Assembly (NCBI RefSeq): GCF_900635955.1
Contig: NZ_LR134201.1
Span: 4,216,001 to 4,280,000, forward strand
Source of the DNA: Cedecea lapagei
GTDB taxonomy: Bacteria > Pseudomonadota > Gammaproteobacteria > Enterobacterales > Enterobacteriaceae
DNA length: 64,000 nucleotides
Reading direction: 5' to 3'
Part shown: piece by piece, positions 8,327-16,963 of the stretch
How positions within the stretch are numbered: position 1 is the stretch's first letter
How the letters are laid out: every line of letters begins with the position of its first letter
The notes under the pieces: model-generated
The model's input: the letters and a program-made list of their open reading frames with translations, nothing else
Databases searched by the model: none
Told to the model about the DNA's origin: nothing
Translations under genes and position numbers: made by a program

Positions 8327-9716
8327 GGTCAGCCTCCTCGAACCCATTGTTTTCAATCACGGAGCGGAACCAGCGCCCGGACTTTTTCAGCGAGCGCTGC
8401 TGCGTGGCTAAATCGAGCCGATAGAAGCCGTAGCGATTTTTATAGGCGTTCTGCCATGACCAGCAGTCGATAAAGGTCCACATCTGGTAGCCCAGGCACT
8501 GGCTGCCTTCCGCCATCGCCTTATGCAGCCAGGTTAAATGCTCCTGCAGAAACTCAATGCGGTAATCGTCCTGCACCTCGCCGTCCACCATGAACTGCTC
8601 TTCATCCATGATGCCAATGCCGTTCTCGGAGACAAACCACGGCAGGTTACCGTAGCGCTCTTTCACCAGCAAGGCGATGTCGTAGAGTGCAGGCGGGTAA
8701 ATTTCGATGCCGCGCGAGGTATTCATCCGCCGCCCCGGCATCGCGTACTCTTCAAAAAAGCGCTCCGGCACAAAACCGTGCGGCTCTTCGAGCAACGTCT
8801 CACGCGCTTTAACCCGACGCGGGCGATAGTAGTTGATGCCCAGCAAATCAACGCGGGTCGCGGCAATCAGCTCACAGTCGCCCGGCAGCACCTTCGGACA
8901 CACGTCATATTCTTTCAGCAGCGCCACCAGCTCGTCAGGATAGCGCCCAAGCAGCATCGGCTCGTTAATGCTGCGTGTGTAGAACAGATCGGCCATCTCA
9001 GCAGCCTTCAGATCTTCCGGGCTGTCGCTGCGCGGATAAACGGGGATGACGTCCATAATGATGCCAATCTGCCCGTCAATCTTCAGCGCGCGCCAGGCGG
9101 CAACCGCTTTGCAGTGGGCGATAACAATATGGTGCAGCACCTGGGCTGCGCGGCGAAAATCGGTCACATAAGGATAATGGCGTGGATGTAAATAACCTGC
9201 CTCGGCAGGGATAAGCGGCTCGTTGAAGGTGAACCAGTAACGCACGCGATCCCCGAACAGGCGGTAACAGATCTCCGCATAGCGGGCGAAAGCTTCCACC
9301 ACCTCTCGATTTTCAAACCCGCCTTTCTCCTGCAGCGCCATCGGCATATCAAAATGGTAGAGATTGATAAAAGGCTCAATGCCCTGGCGGATCAGCTCGT
9401 CAATCACATCATTATAAAACTGCACGGCCTGAGGATTAACCTCACCGTCTCCATCGGGGATCAGGCGGGACCAGGAAATCGACGTGCGAAATGAATTGAG
9501 GCCAATGTTTTTTGCCAGCTGAATATCTTCCCGCCAGCGTTGATAAAACGTAGAGGTCTCGTCGGAGGTGACACCGTTGTAAAAACGGGCGTTAAACTCA
9601 TGTGAGGCGTAGTCCCAGATATTTTCACCTTTGCCATCGCCCTCAATTCGCCCCTCAGACTGCGTGGCGCTGGTCGCCGTACCCCACCAAAACTTCTCGG
9701 GAAAGCGGTATCTCAT
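8313..9716 (-). CDS. 6-phospho-beta-glucosidase, glycoside hydrolase family 1
   Basis: A 467-residue GH1 enzyme that hydrolyses the 6-phospho-beta-glucoside delivered by the adjacent PTS to glucose 6-phosphate and an aglycone or glucose. The N-terminal FPEKFWWGTATSATQSEG block is typical; the acid/base Glu166 lies in TFNEP (165-167) and the nucleophile Glu364 in SENG. Length matches BglA/AscB/CelF-like GH1 enzymes. The gene lies between the IIB gene (9 bases apart) and the IIC gene (14-base overlap), so all three are probably co-transcribed and translationally coupled. It acts in the cytoplasm. Confidence 0.92.
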   Translation of the reverse strand: MRYRFPEKFWWGTATSATQSEGRIEGDGKGENIWDYASHEFNARFYNGVTSDETSTFYQRWREDIQLAKNIGLNSFRTSISWSRLIPDGDGEVNPQAVQFYNDVIDELIRQGIEPFINLYHFDMPMALQEKGGFENREVVEAFARYAEICYRLFGDRVRYWFTFNEPLIPAEAGYLHPRHYPYVTDFRRAAQVLHHIVIAHCKAVAAWRALKIDGQIGIIMDVIPVYPRSDSPEDLKAAEMADLFYTRSINEPMLLGRYPDELVALLKEYDVCPKVLPGDCELIAATRVDLLGINYYRPRRVKARETLLEEPHGFVPERFFEEYAMPGRRMNTSRGIEIYPPALYDIALLVKERYGNLPWFVSENGIGIMDEEQFMVDGEVQDDYRIEFLQEHLTWLHKAMAEGSQCLGYQMWTFIDCWSWQNAYKNRYGFYRLDLATQQRSLKKSGRWFRSVIENNGFEEADHVEL

Positions 9717-9725
9717 ACAGCCTCC

Positions 9726-10040
9726 CTATTCTGCGGCTTTCAGCAGCGAAATCGCGTGATCCAGCACCTTATCGCCCTGCATTGAGCCGTAATGCATCAT
9801 GTCGATCGCCGCCACCGGCACGCCGTGAGGCGCCGCCGCCGCGCTCAGATTTTGCAGCTGGAATTTCACCTGCGGCCCGAGCAGGATGACGTCGGCTTCA
9901 TCGATAATCTGGTCAAAATCGGAGACCGGCACGGCGGTAATTTCTACCGCCACTCCGCGGCCCTGCGCGGACTGTTTCATCCTTTCCACTAACATGCTGG
10001 TCGACATCCCCGCAGCACAGCATAAGAAGATTTTTTTCAT
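9726..10040 (-). CDS. PTS lactose/cellobiose-family IIB component
   Basis: A 104-residue cytoplasmic phosphocarrier that passes phosphate from IIA to the incoming sugar on IIC. The family signature is at the N-terminus, MKKIFLCCAAGMSTSMLVERM, in which Cys8 aligns with the phosphorylated cysteine of CelA/ChbB. It is the first gene of the operon IIB-bglucosidase-IIC. The upstream gap holds no obvious cognate regulator gene. Length and motif leave little doubt about the family, though the sugar is inferred from the neighbouring GH1 enzyme. Confidence 0.92.
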   Translation of the reverse strand: MKKIFLCCAAGMSTSMLVERMKQSAQGRGVAVEITAVPVSDFDQIIDEADVILLGPQVKFQLQNLSAAAAPHGVPVAAIDMMHYGSMQGDKVLDHAISLLKAAE

Positions 10041-10477
10041 CGTTTTACCTCAGAGAATCAATGCAGTATCCGCGGTATGCGGCCAAATATATTCTGGGTA
10101 GCGGTGAAAAAAGCCACAAGTGAGGAGCGACACAGATTTGCTTTTCGCGGCTGGTACTTTTGGCGAGAGAAAAGAAAAATCTTATTAAACCCAATAATAA
10201 ACAGGCAGATAAGAATGTTACTTTTATGGACACGCTCGCCTTATAGCCCGGCTTTATTCACGAGAATGGTGGTGCGGTCACAGGCAGAAGCTCAGTTGAA
10301 AGGAGGCAATATGTTTAAAAAAATGGGAAATATGTACATATCGCCAAAACGTGTCGATGCTATCGACAGGTTTCGATGACATGTTTAAAAAATCAAGAAA
10401 AACGTACATGTTACCTTGATGTGTCGATACGGCGTACCTATACTGCCAATATGTCGAAAAAATCAGGTTTTTTAAAC
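10041..10477. promoter_or_regulatory. 437-base intergenic region with stacked repeats and palindromes upstream of fic
   Basis: The right part is unusually structured. A perfect 7+7 palindrome TGTCGATGCTATCGACA sits at 10352-10368. A degenerate direct repeat of about 50 bases starts at 10311 and 10381, each with ATGTTTAAAAAA followed about 30 bases later by GTGTCGAT. A 17-base perfect inverted repeat (ATGACATGTTTAAAAAA at 10376-10392, complement at 10468-10484) encloses the presumed fic start region. A 22-codon ORF with a strong AAAGGAGG site lies at 10311-10379. The left part should hold the cel-operon promoter; no clear operator was recognised there. Confidence 0.6.
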
Positions 10478-11554
10478 ATGTCATGGGATCCAAAGCAACC
10501 TTTTAATCAACTCCCTCTCTTGCCCCCTGAGCTTGAAAAAATAGAGACCCATGCGGTGCTTAAGGCCTGTATTAATGCTCGAGCTGCGTTGGCGGAGCTA
10601 AAAACGGCGGGGCAACTCCTGCCGGATCAGAGATTACTGGTGAATATCCTGCCAATGCTGGAGGCAAAAGACTCATCCCGCATTGAAAATATCGTCACCA
10701 CCAGCGATCAGCTTTTTCAGTATGTCGACCGTGTCGGGCAAGCCGACCCTGCAACGAAAGAGGCGCTGCGCTACCGTACCGCTATGTACGAAGGGGTAAA
10801 CCATCTTGCGACTTACCCGCTTTGTACAACAACGGCGACTCAGATTTGCACCACACTGCGTGCGGTGGAGACAGATGTGCGTAAGACACCAGGCACGGTG
10901 CTGCGCGACCAGCACCTGAATGTGGTTTACACGCCGCCAGAAGGTGAGGACGTAATCCGCAGTTTGCTTACGAATTGGGAGAAATTTATTCACCAGGAAG
11001 ACGACCTGGATCCGCTGGTAAAGATGGCTATCGCACATTACCAGTTCGAGTGTATTCATCCCTTTTCCGACGGTAATGGACGAACTGGCCGTATCCTGAA
11101 TATCCTTTATCTTATTCAGACTGAACTACTTAGCTTACCGATACTTTATCTCTCGCGTTTCATCCTGGAACATCGCACCCAATACTACGCCCTTCTAAGG
11201 GACGTAACGGCAAAACAGGACTGGGAGGCATGGATTTTGTTCATGCTGGAGGCCGTGTTCGAGATGGCAAAATGGACGTCAAAGAAAATCAGCGTCGTAC
11301 GTGAATTGATCGCAAGCACAACTGACTATGTCCGCGAAAAGCTACCGAAGATTTACTCCTGGGAACTTATTCAGGTGATATTCATGCAGCCTTATTGCCG
11401 CATCGAGAATATCGTTGATGCCGGGCTGGCACAGCGACAAACTGCGTCCAGCTATCTGAAGCAGTTAGTTGAAATCGGTGTACTGGAGGAGATGAACGCT
11501 GGCCGCGAAAAAATCTATCTCAATACCCGTTTGCTCAGCGAGCTAAATATGTAA
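10478..11554 (+). CDS. Fic-family AMP-transferase, class II, with C-terminal winged helix
   Basis: A 358-residue Fic protein. Fic enzymes transfer AMP (or other groups) from nucleotides to target hydroxyls. The core motif HPFSDGNGRTGR (from His194) is intact. An N-terminal autoinhibitory motif S66-x3-E70-N71 precedes it, which makes it a class II Fic whose inhibitory helix lies in the same chain. A winged-helix-like segment covers roughly the last 65 residues, as in many self-contained Fic regulators. The frame is open upstream to 10376, but the ATG giving MSWDPKQPFNQLPLLPP matches the Fic_N family start; an alternative is 10451. No partner antitoxin gene is adjacent, consistent with built-in inhibition. 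The target is unknown. Confidence 0.85.
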   Translation: MSWDPKQPFNQLPLLPPELEKIETHAVLKACINARAALAELKTAGQLLPDQRLLVNILPMLEAKDSSRIENIVTTSDQLFQYVDRVGQADPATKEALRYRTAMYEGVNHLATYPLCTTTATQICTTLRAVETDVRKTPGTVLRDQHLNVVYTPPEGEDVIRSLLTNWEKFIHQEDDLDPLVKMAIAHYQFECIHPFSDGNGRTGRILNILYLIQTELLSLPILYLSRFILEHRTQYYALLRDVTAKQDWEAWILFMLEAVFEMAKWTSKKISVVRELIASTTDYVREKLPKIYSWELIQVIFMQPYCRIENIVDAGLAQRQTASSYLKQLVEIGVLEEMNAGREKIYLNTRLLSELNM

Positions 11555-11614
11555 CGCCTTTCTTTTGGCTGGCGCTTGCCGTCATTCATTGACGTGAAGT
11601 CGCATCGACCTTCA

Positions 11615-11646
11615 ATTCCCCCCCCTCCCCAAGGGGACGAGAGGGA
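11615..11646. repeat. Degenerate REP-like palindrome
   Basis: A C-rich run, CCCTCCCCAAGGGGACGAGAGGG, forms an imperfect hairpin between convergent fic and SDR genes. It resembles the other copies of the CCCTCTCCC family but with mismatches. It may serve as a bidirectional terminator. Confidence 0.45.
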
Positions 11647-11660
11647 AAACACGCTAAAAG

Positions 11661-12404
11661 CTATAAATTCCCCACGCCGCCGTCGACCAGCAGGTCGGTG
11701 CCGACCACGAACGCCGACTCATCAGACGCCAGGAACACGGCGGCTTTTGCCAGTTCCAGCGCGGTGCCAAGGCGGCCAATCGGCACAAGATCGCGGATCG
11801 CTTCACGCAGCGTGTCGGCTTCTACGCCATTGCCTAATTTGCCCAGCGCCGGAGTTTCCGTAGGGCCAGGGCTCAGCCCGTTGACACGAATGCCACGCGG
11901 ATGAAGCTCCCCGGAAAGCGTACGTGCCAGCGAAAGAATACCGGCCTTGCTAGCCGCATAGGCGTTAGTCTGCGGCAGGCCGATGCGGGCGCTGACCGAG
12001 CCGCAAACAATCACCGAGGAAGGGTTGGCCAGCTGCGGCAGCAGCGCCTGAATCAGGAAGAATGGGCCTTTAAGATTAATATTCATCAGCCGGTCATACG
12101 CCTGCTCGTCCCACTCTTCCAGCGAGTGGTGCGTGACGTCCCCCGCATTGATGTAAAGCACATCAAGCTGCGGCCAAAGCTGCTTTAGCTCCGCGGCCAC
12201 CTCACGCTGCCCGGCAACGTCGCCCGCATCGCTTTTAATAAGGTGTACATTGCCCAAAACCGCTTTGGTTTCCTGTAGCCTCTGCTCGCTGCGCCCGGTG
12301 ATCGCCACCGTTGCTCCTTCGGCTATAAACTGCCGCGCCGTTTCAAACCCAATGCCGCTGGTGCCCCCGGTAATCAAGGCGTATTTGCCGTTAAGTCTGC
12401 CCAT
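11661..12404 (-). CDS. Short-chain dehydrogenase/reductase
   Basis: A 247-residue classical SDR oxidoreductase. The cofactor-binding TGGTSGIG lies at about residues 13-20, the NAG motif at about 95, a catalytic Ser in CGSVSARIG, and the catalytic YAASK further on. Residues TGRSEQR after beta-strand 2 suggest NADP(H) preference through the Arg. The chosen ATG has a GAGGA site; a longer start is less likely. It is divergent from an HxlR-type regulator gene, a common pairing in which the regulator responds to quinones, aldehydes or related electrophiles and controls the reductase. The substrate is not identifiable. Confidence 0.88.
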   Translation of the reverse strand: MGRLNGKYALITGGTSGIGFETARQFIAEGATVAITGRSEQRLQETKAVLGNVHLIKSDAGDVAGQREVAAELKQLWPQLDVLYINAGDVTHHSLEEWDEQAYDRLMNINLKGPFFLIQALLPQLANPSSVIVCGSVSARIGLPQTNAYAASKAGILSLARTLSGELHPRGIRVNGLSPGPTETPALGKLGNGVEADTLREAIRDLVPIGRLGTALELAKAAVFLASDESAFVVGTDLLVDGGVGNL

Positions 12405-12448
12405 CGTCGGTTCCTCATAAATAACTGATGAGGGCATTATTTCCGCTA

Positions 12449-12485
12449 TAGTATCTTTTGGATAGTAGGCACCAATATGATACTA
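12449..12485. promoter_or_regulatory. Inverted repeat in the SDR/HxlR divergent promoter
   Basis: TAGTATC (12449-12455) and its complement GATACTA (12479-12485) flank a further related half-site GATAGTA. Such AGTA/TACT half-sites resemble operators of HxlR/YodB-type regulators. Binding by the adjacent regulator is inferred. Confidence 0.45.
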
Positions 12486-12526
12486 AAGCACCACATTGAG
12501 CGCATTGGCGTGAGCCGGGAGTTGGC

Positions 12527-12887
12527 ATGACCAAAAATATTTCACCGCTGCCTGAGGCCGGAAGCAACTGCCCGATGGTGAGCTTTGTCAACCTCATTTC
12601 GGGGAAGTGGGCGATCCCAATCCTTTACCGCCTGATCGTGATTGACGAGGCGGTACGTTTCAGCGAGCTGCAGCGGGCCGTTTATCCCATCACTCAGAAA
12701 GAGTTAACGCGCCAGCTTCGCCAGTTTGAGGCCCGAGGGCTGGTTGTCAGGCAGGTGTTTGCCGAAGTCCCTCCGCGAGTGGAGTATCAGATAACCACAC
12801 TGGGGGAAATCTTTGCGCCCAACGCTGGATTCACTTGCCGAATGGATGCGGGAAAATGCCGCTGAGATGGAGCGCTCTCTTCCCTGA
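12527..12887 (+). pseudogene. HxlR-family regulator with a C-terminal frameshift
   Basis: An HxlR-type winged-helix regulator beginning MTKNISPLPEAGSNCPMV, with the Cys of the NCPM motif typical of redox or electrophile-sensing members and the helix-turn-helix near FSELQRAVYPITQKELTRQLRQ. The frame ends at 12865 after GEIFAPNAGFTCRMD, which is not family-like. Removing one A in CCCAACG near 12820 restores TLDSLAEWMRENAAEMERSL, the expected C-terminal helix, ending at 12887. So either the gene has a recent single-base insertion or the assembly has an error there. The DNA-binding wing is intact but the dimerisation helix is lost in the shifted frame. It is divergent from the SDR gene it probably controls. 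Confidence 0.8.
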
Positions 12888-12901
12888 GAGAGTTGAATAA
12901 A

Positions 12902-13780
12902 TCAGCCAAAAACCTCATCGACCAGCGCGCTACCGAGGCGCATGGCCGAGCAAATTCGGGGCATGCCCAACGCCACGCCCTGCCAGCTTTGGGTGACCGA
13001 GTAACTGACCGGTTGGCGGTCGATATCGCAGCGGTCGCCGAGCCAGGTCAGGGCATCTTTATGCTCGAGCAGGCCGGGAGACGTTGGCGTCGCCAGCCAT
13101 TCATGAAAATAGTGGCGCGTGCGCGGTGACGCATTCACTTCCTCTGCCAGCTTACCGATGGCCAGCGCACGAAGATGTTCAATCAGCTGCTCCGCCTGTT
13201 CCGGTAGACCTGAACGCACGGCATCGCCAAAGGTGCCCCAGCGCAACTCTTCCAGCGCAACGTAGCAACGCGCCGCCGGGCAGAAAGAGAAATAGTGCCC
13301 GCTGCGCCAGCGGGAGAAAATCTGTTCGCAGTGAACCAGCCCGCGCTGGACAAGATCGCCGCGATCAAGGTCGGCTTCAATCCGCACCAGACGCTGGGAA
13401 ATTTGTTGTCGCAGCGTCAGCAGTCGGCCGCGAGCCGCAGCAGAATGGTGTGCCGTTCGCGGAGAAACTGGCTCGAGCTGAGTCATTCTCTCATGTATCT
13501 GGCTGTTGGCGAGGTAGCTTTTCGCCAGATCGGCCGACAGCAGGCCAAGCCTCACCAGCGCGGCCTCTAAATCATCCTGCGGTGCCGTACCGGCGAGCCC
13601 TGAGTGCCGTCGGGCTTCCACGACGAATAGATCGACAAGCCGCTCGTAAAAAGCTTTACTCTGCGGACTGCTCCAGGGCTGACGGGCAACATCAATGCCC
13701 ATCGCAAAATCCACGACAAATTTTTCGCTAATACAGCTGAGGGTTCTTACCGGCCCTTCCATTAATACGCTGTTCATCAT
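12902..13780 (-). CDS. rdcB: RdcB/YjcZ, partner protein of the dynamin-like GTPase
   Basis: A 292-residue protein recognisable as YjcZ/RdcB of E. coli from its overall sequence and its position directly downstream of crfC, overlapping it by 4 bases. In E. coli RdcB works with the GTPase RdcA (CrfC/YjdA) to stimulate the diguanylate cyclase DgcE, which feeds curli and cellulose production. No signal peptide or membrane segment is seen, and no enzymatic motif was recognised. The 4-base overlap implies translational coupling with crfC. The function is transferred from E. coli; nothing in this window shows the diguanylate cyclase. Confidence 0.85.
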   Translation of the reverse strand: MMNSVLMEGPVRTLSCISEKFVVDFAMGIDVARQPWSSPQSKAFYERLVDLFVVEARRHSGLAGTAPQDDLEAALVRLGLLSADLAKSYLANSQIHERMTQLEPVSPRTAHHSAAARGRLLTLRQQISQRLVRIEADLDRGDLVQRGLVHCEQIFSRWRSGHYFSFCPAARCYVALEELRWGTFGDAVRSGLPEQAEQLIEHLRALAIGKLAEEVNASPRTRHYFHEWLATPTSPGLLEHKDALTWLGDRCDIDRQPVSYSVTQSWQGVALGMPRICSAMRLGSALVDEVFG

Positions 13781-16143
13781 TGCTCCGCCGGGAAAAGCGT
13801 CTGGATATCGTCGCGCAACAGGCGGGTATCCTCGTGAATGTAACGTGCCGTTTTGACACTCTGTTCCAGCTTACTCTGGAGGGAAAACAGTGCGGCGTCA
13901 TTCTGCTGCCTGGCGCTAAGGCTTTGCTGCAAATTGCTGTGAATTGCGTCCAGAGCCGTGGAGAAATCGGCGAAAAAGGTCGCCATACCGGCCGTCACTG
14001 AAACATCGACCTGCGCGGTAATGGCCTGATTTATCTGGGCCAGAAAAGTGGCAACATGGTCGTGCAGATTTTGCTGAAGCTTCTCCAGGTCGATAACGTA
14101 GCGGCTGTGCGTAGCCGCATAATCTTCCCAGCCCCAGTCGACGCTGTTTAGCCAACGGGCCAGCACTCCGCGCATGCCGTTTTGCGGCTGCATTTGCGAC
14201 AGCGTGACTTCCTGACTTTCAATAACGTTGGTGAACGCCTGCCGGGCATTAAAATTCAGCTGGCTTGCCTGAAAGGCAGGCAGACTAATATGGGCGCGAA
14301 AGCCGGCCACCTTCAGCCCCTCGCTCACCCGCTGCTCGATAGGCCTTAACGCCGACCGCAGCGTGTAGCCCAGGCGGGCTTCAAGATGACTCAACAGGGA
14401 GCCAAGCTCTGCGCTCAGCGTCTCCTGGGCGGCAAACAAAATAGTTTCGCTGGAGGCCCTGACCTTGTGCAACAGCGTGCGCGCCGCCGCCTCATCTTCC
14501 CCCATTAGCTTGTTGCTGCCCGGGGCAAAATCTACCTTGCGCGTTAAGGCATGAGGATACAGCGGATGTACTCTCTCCTCAGCCAGCCTGCCTTCCCGGA
14601 AGTAGATATTCAGATCGTCATGAATCTGGGTTTCGAAACGCCGCATAAAGGAGCCGATGTTCTCCAGCGCCTCGTGGACCTGCTGCTGAATAAGGGGGCT
14701 TACCGCCTGCTGAGAGGTTTGCAGCAGATGCATATCCTGCTCCAGCCGCTGGATATTCTCCTGCAGGCTGTCGTTGGTCACCTGCAGGCCCTGGCAGCGG
14801 AAACTCAGGTAGCGTTCGGCTTCCTCGGCATAGTCCAGCAGCTTGTGGCATGCAGCACGTAGCGCATAAAGCGAAGCATTAGCGTGGGCGCCATGCAGAA
14901 TAGCCTCAACAGGTGACTCAAACATGGAGTCTTCCCACAGCAGATCAGCCGCGTGGCGGAGGTGCTCAATATCGGCCAAATCTGCGCTGCGCCAGCGTCT
15001 GCCTAATGCCGCCTCCGCGAAATCCTGCACCCAACGCTGCCGATCTGGATCGGGCAGGCGGCCATGAGCTGCCAGCTCGTAGCGGGCGCGATTGGCAAGA
15101 TAGCCCCACATGCTCGACACCGGGAAAACGTGGTCCGGCGCGATGCTGCCTTTCATCAGCGTACCGGCAATCATCGCCCTTACCTGGGTTGCATCGTCGC
15201 CGTTGCGATCCTTCTGATCGAACTTGTTGACCAGCGCGTAAAGCGGAACGGATTTGCTTACGCCGAGCACCGCCTCACGCACCTGCTCGTCGGAGACGGA
15301 CTTCAGCTGGGTATAATCCATCACCACCAGTACCGCAGATGCCTGCGCCAGCTGCTCTTTGAGCATCTTTTTCAGATGTGGCTGACCCGCTTCGTTTGGC
15401 CCCGGGGTATCCAGCAGCGTCAGCTTACCCTGGCCGTTACTCAGGCCTGCCAGATGCACAAACTCCACTTCAATCACCGGCACATGCTCAATAGCCGCGT
15501 AGGCTTTGAACGGAAACGCAATGTCGAGGACTCGGCATAAACGCACCAGATCGTTCAGGCTCTTCAGGCAGTGAAAAATCGGCTGAGCCCCGAGGTAATG
15601 GCGCTCAAAACCTGTACCGTTGGCAATACGGGCGATCAGCGCTTCCATGTCCCGATCAATCTCCAGCTGCAGCGCCAGCGCTTCCCTGGGGGTAGACAGC
15701 AGCTTTTCCTGCAGTTCCCCCATCAGATTTTCGATGGGTTGAACATAGGGAAAATGCAGCACCGGCTCACGCTGGCCCGGCGTATGGCGGATCAACGTCG
15801 GCAGCGCCGTCATCGGGCGGTTACGGTTTGGCAGCACCTCGGTCCCCACGATGGCGTTAATGGTGGTCGACTTCCCGGCTTTCATGGTGCCGACAATCGC
15901 CAGCACCATTTCATGCTGAGTTATTTTACGTCTTTCGTTTTGCAGCATATTTTTCTGCAGTTCGATACCACGTGGGCTAAATTTCAGCGGATGTACAGAG
16001 GCGACGGGATTCGCGACAGCGTTATTTTGTTCATTCTGTAAAGCCAGCGGAGCGACTTTTAAAGCGTTAAGGTTTTGCAGGGCTAATTGCAAAAGCCGCT
16101 CGGCTTCCTGACTCAGTTCAAAAATAGTTTGTGTGTGCATCAA
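13777..16143 (-). CDS. crfC: Dynamin-family GTPase CrfC/RdcA (YjdA)
   Basis: A 788-residue dynamin-like protein. The GTPase domain has the P-loop GTMKAGKST (about residues 85-93), the switch I region around RNRPMTALPT, the G3 motif DTPGPNE and the G4 motif NKFD. Helical segments with coiled-coil character follow, as expected for a bacterial dynamin stalk. In E. coli the homologue is called CrfC (binds the replication clamp and affects nucleoid positioning) and RdcA (input to DgcE). The protein is slightly longer than E. coli YjdA because of a longer N-terminal segment before the G domain. The first two codons are both Met; the second could be the start. It is expressed with rdcB downstream. 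Confidence 0.9.
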   Translation of the reverse strand: MMHTQTIFELSQEAERLLQLALQNLNALKVAPLALQNEQNNAVANPVASVHPLKFSPRGIELQKNMLQNERRKITQHEMVLAIVGTMKAGKSTTINAIVGTEVLPNRNRPMTALPTLIRHTPGQREPVLHFPYVQPIENLMGELQEKLLSTPREALALQLEIDRDMEALIARIANGTGFERHYLGAQPIFHCLKSLNDLVRLCRVLDIAFPFKAYAAIEHVPVIEVEFVHLAGLSNGQGKLTLLDTPGPNEAGQPHLKKMLKEQLAQASAVLVVMDYTQLKSVSDEQVREAVLGVSKSVPLYALVNKFDQKDRNGDDATQVRAMIAGTLMKGSIAPDHVFPVSSMWGYLANRARYELAAHGRLPDPDRQRWVQDFAEAALGRRWRSADLADIEHLRHAADLLWEDSMFESPVEAILHGAHANASLYALRAACHKLLDYAEEAERYLSFRCQGLQVTNDSLQENIQRLEQDMHLLQTSQQAVSPLIQQQVHEALENIGSFMRRFETQIHDDLNIYFREGRLAEERVHPLYPHALTRKVDFAPGSNKLMGEDEAAARTLLHKVRASSETILFAAQETLSAELGSLLSHLEARLGYTLRSALRPIEQRVSEGLKVAGFRAHISLPAFQASQLNFNARQAFTNVIESQEVTLSQMQPQNGMRGVLARWLNSVDWGWEDYAATHSRYVIDLEKLQQNLHDHVATFLAQINQAITAQVDVSVTAGMATFFADFSTALDAIHSNLQQSLSARQQNDAALFSLQSKLEQSVKTARYIHEDTRLLRDDIQTLFPAEQ

Positions 16144-16243
16144 AATCTTTCCTTAACTCAAATTATCCAGCTTTATCTCCACCATCGTTAGGTTTTAATC
16201 CTGGTGATGCCGGTTTTTATAATGACGTGAGGGAAATAATTTA

Positions 16244-16918
16244 TTAGTTAACATTACACCATGCCGCGATCCTGGCTTTTAAATCACTCTGCCAGACCTG
16301 CGGTGAAATAATGGTGAGATGCGGTATCCAATACTGCACCAGCGGAAATAATTGCTCAGGCGAAGCGATGTGGCTTGCCAGAAGCAACTCTCCGTTATCA
16401 AGTTCTCTGATAGTTTTTTGAAAAGGTAAAAAATTGCGCTGTTTAAAATGTCCGGCGGCCTGAGCCGACACCTGCAACAACACTTCTGTTTTTACTCTAT
16501 CCCCGCCGGGATCGTCCGAATCGTCAAATAATGGATAAAAAATAGCTTTACGCTGCGCGCTATTTTCATATTCATACCCTACGACCAATAAATCGGGAAT
16601 AGCCTGCAGGCCAATATATTGATTGTGACTTTTTATGTCGTACCACGGATAAAACGCAGCCAGCCCAACGCGTTTAGTAATGCGTAGCAGGTCGTTTACG
16701 TTAAACTGTCCTTTTAAATGCGAAGAGAGACGCTTTTTCCCCTCGCCGACGTCCTCCAGAATAGCACCAAGCCGGTTTAAATCACGATACGCAGTTCGCA
16801 TATCTACATCAAAACGCTGGCGGATAATATCAGCGGAAAGGGTTTCCCCCTGATAAAGACTTAAGACGATTTCGGCCAGTCGATCTGCAACTTTTACTTT
16901 CGCGCCTTTCATTCTCAT
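16244..16918 (-). CDS. WYL-type DeoR-like transcriptional regulator
   Basis: A 224-residue protein with an N-terminal winged helix (VADRLAEIVLSLYQGETLSADIIRQRFDVDMRTAYRDLNRLG region, residues about 8-50) and a C-terminal part resembling the WYL domain and its C-terminal extension, ending with ISPQVWQSDLKARIAAW. The literal WYL triad is not evident. The frame is open upstream to 16960, but the ATG chosen has AGGA six bases before it. It lies upstream of crfC on the same strand with a 100-base gap. E. coli has no such gene at this place. WYL-type regulators often sense nucleotides or single-stranded DNA and control defence or stress genes; which genes this one controls is unknown. Confidence 0.72.
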   Translation of the reverse strand: MRMKGAKVKVADRLAEIVLSLYQGETLSADIIRQRFDVDMRTAYRDLNRLGAILEDVGEGKKRLSSHLKGQFNVNDLLRITKRVGLAAFYPWYDIKSHNQYIGLQAIPDLLVVGYEYENSAQRKAIFYPLFDDSDDPGGDRVKTEVLLQVSAQAAGHFKQRNFLPFQKTIRELDNGELLLASHIASPEQLFPLVQYWIPHLTIISPQVWQSDLKARIAAWCNVN

Positions 16919-16963
16919 CGGTTCCTGCCTCTGTATCGGTACATCCATAGGCCCAACCATACC

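Noticed and set aside
10077..10379. 100-codon frame upstream of fic
   Set aside because: No family resemblance and poor codon use over most of it. Only its last 22 codons have a good ribosome-binding site, mentioned as a possible leader peptide.
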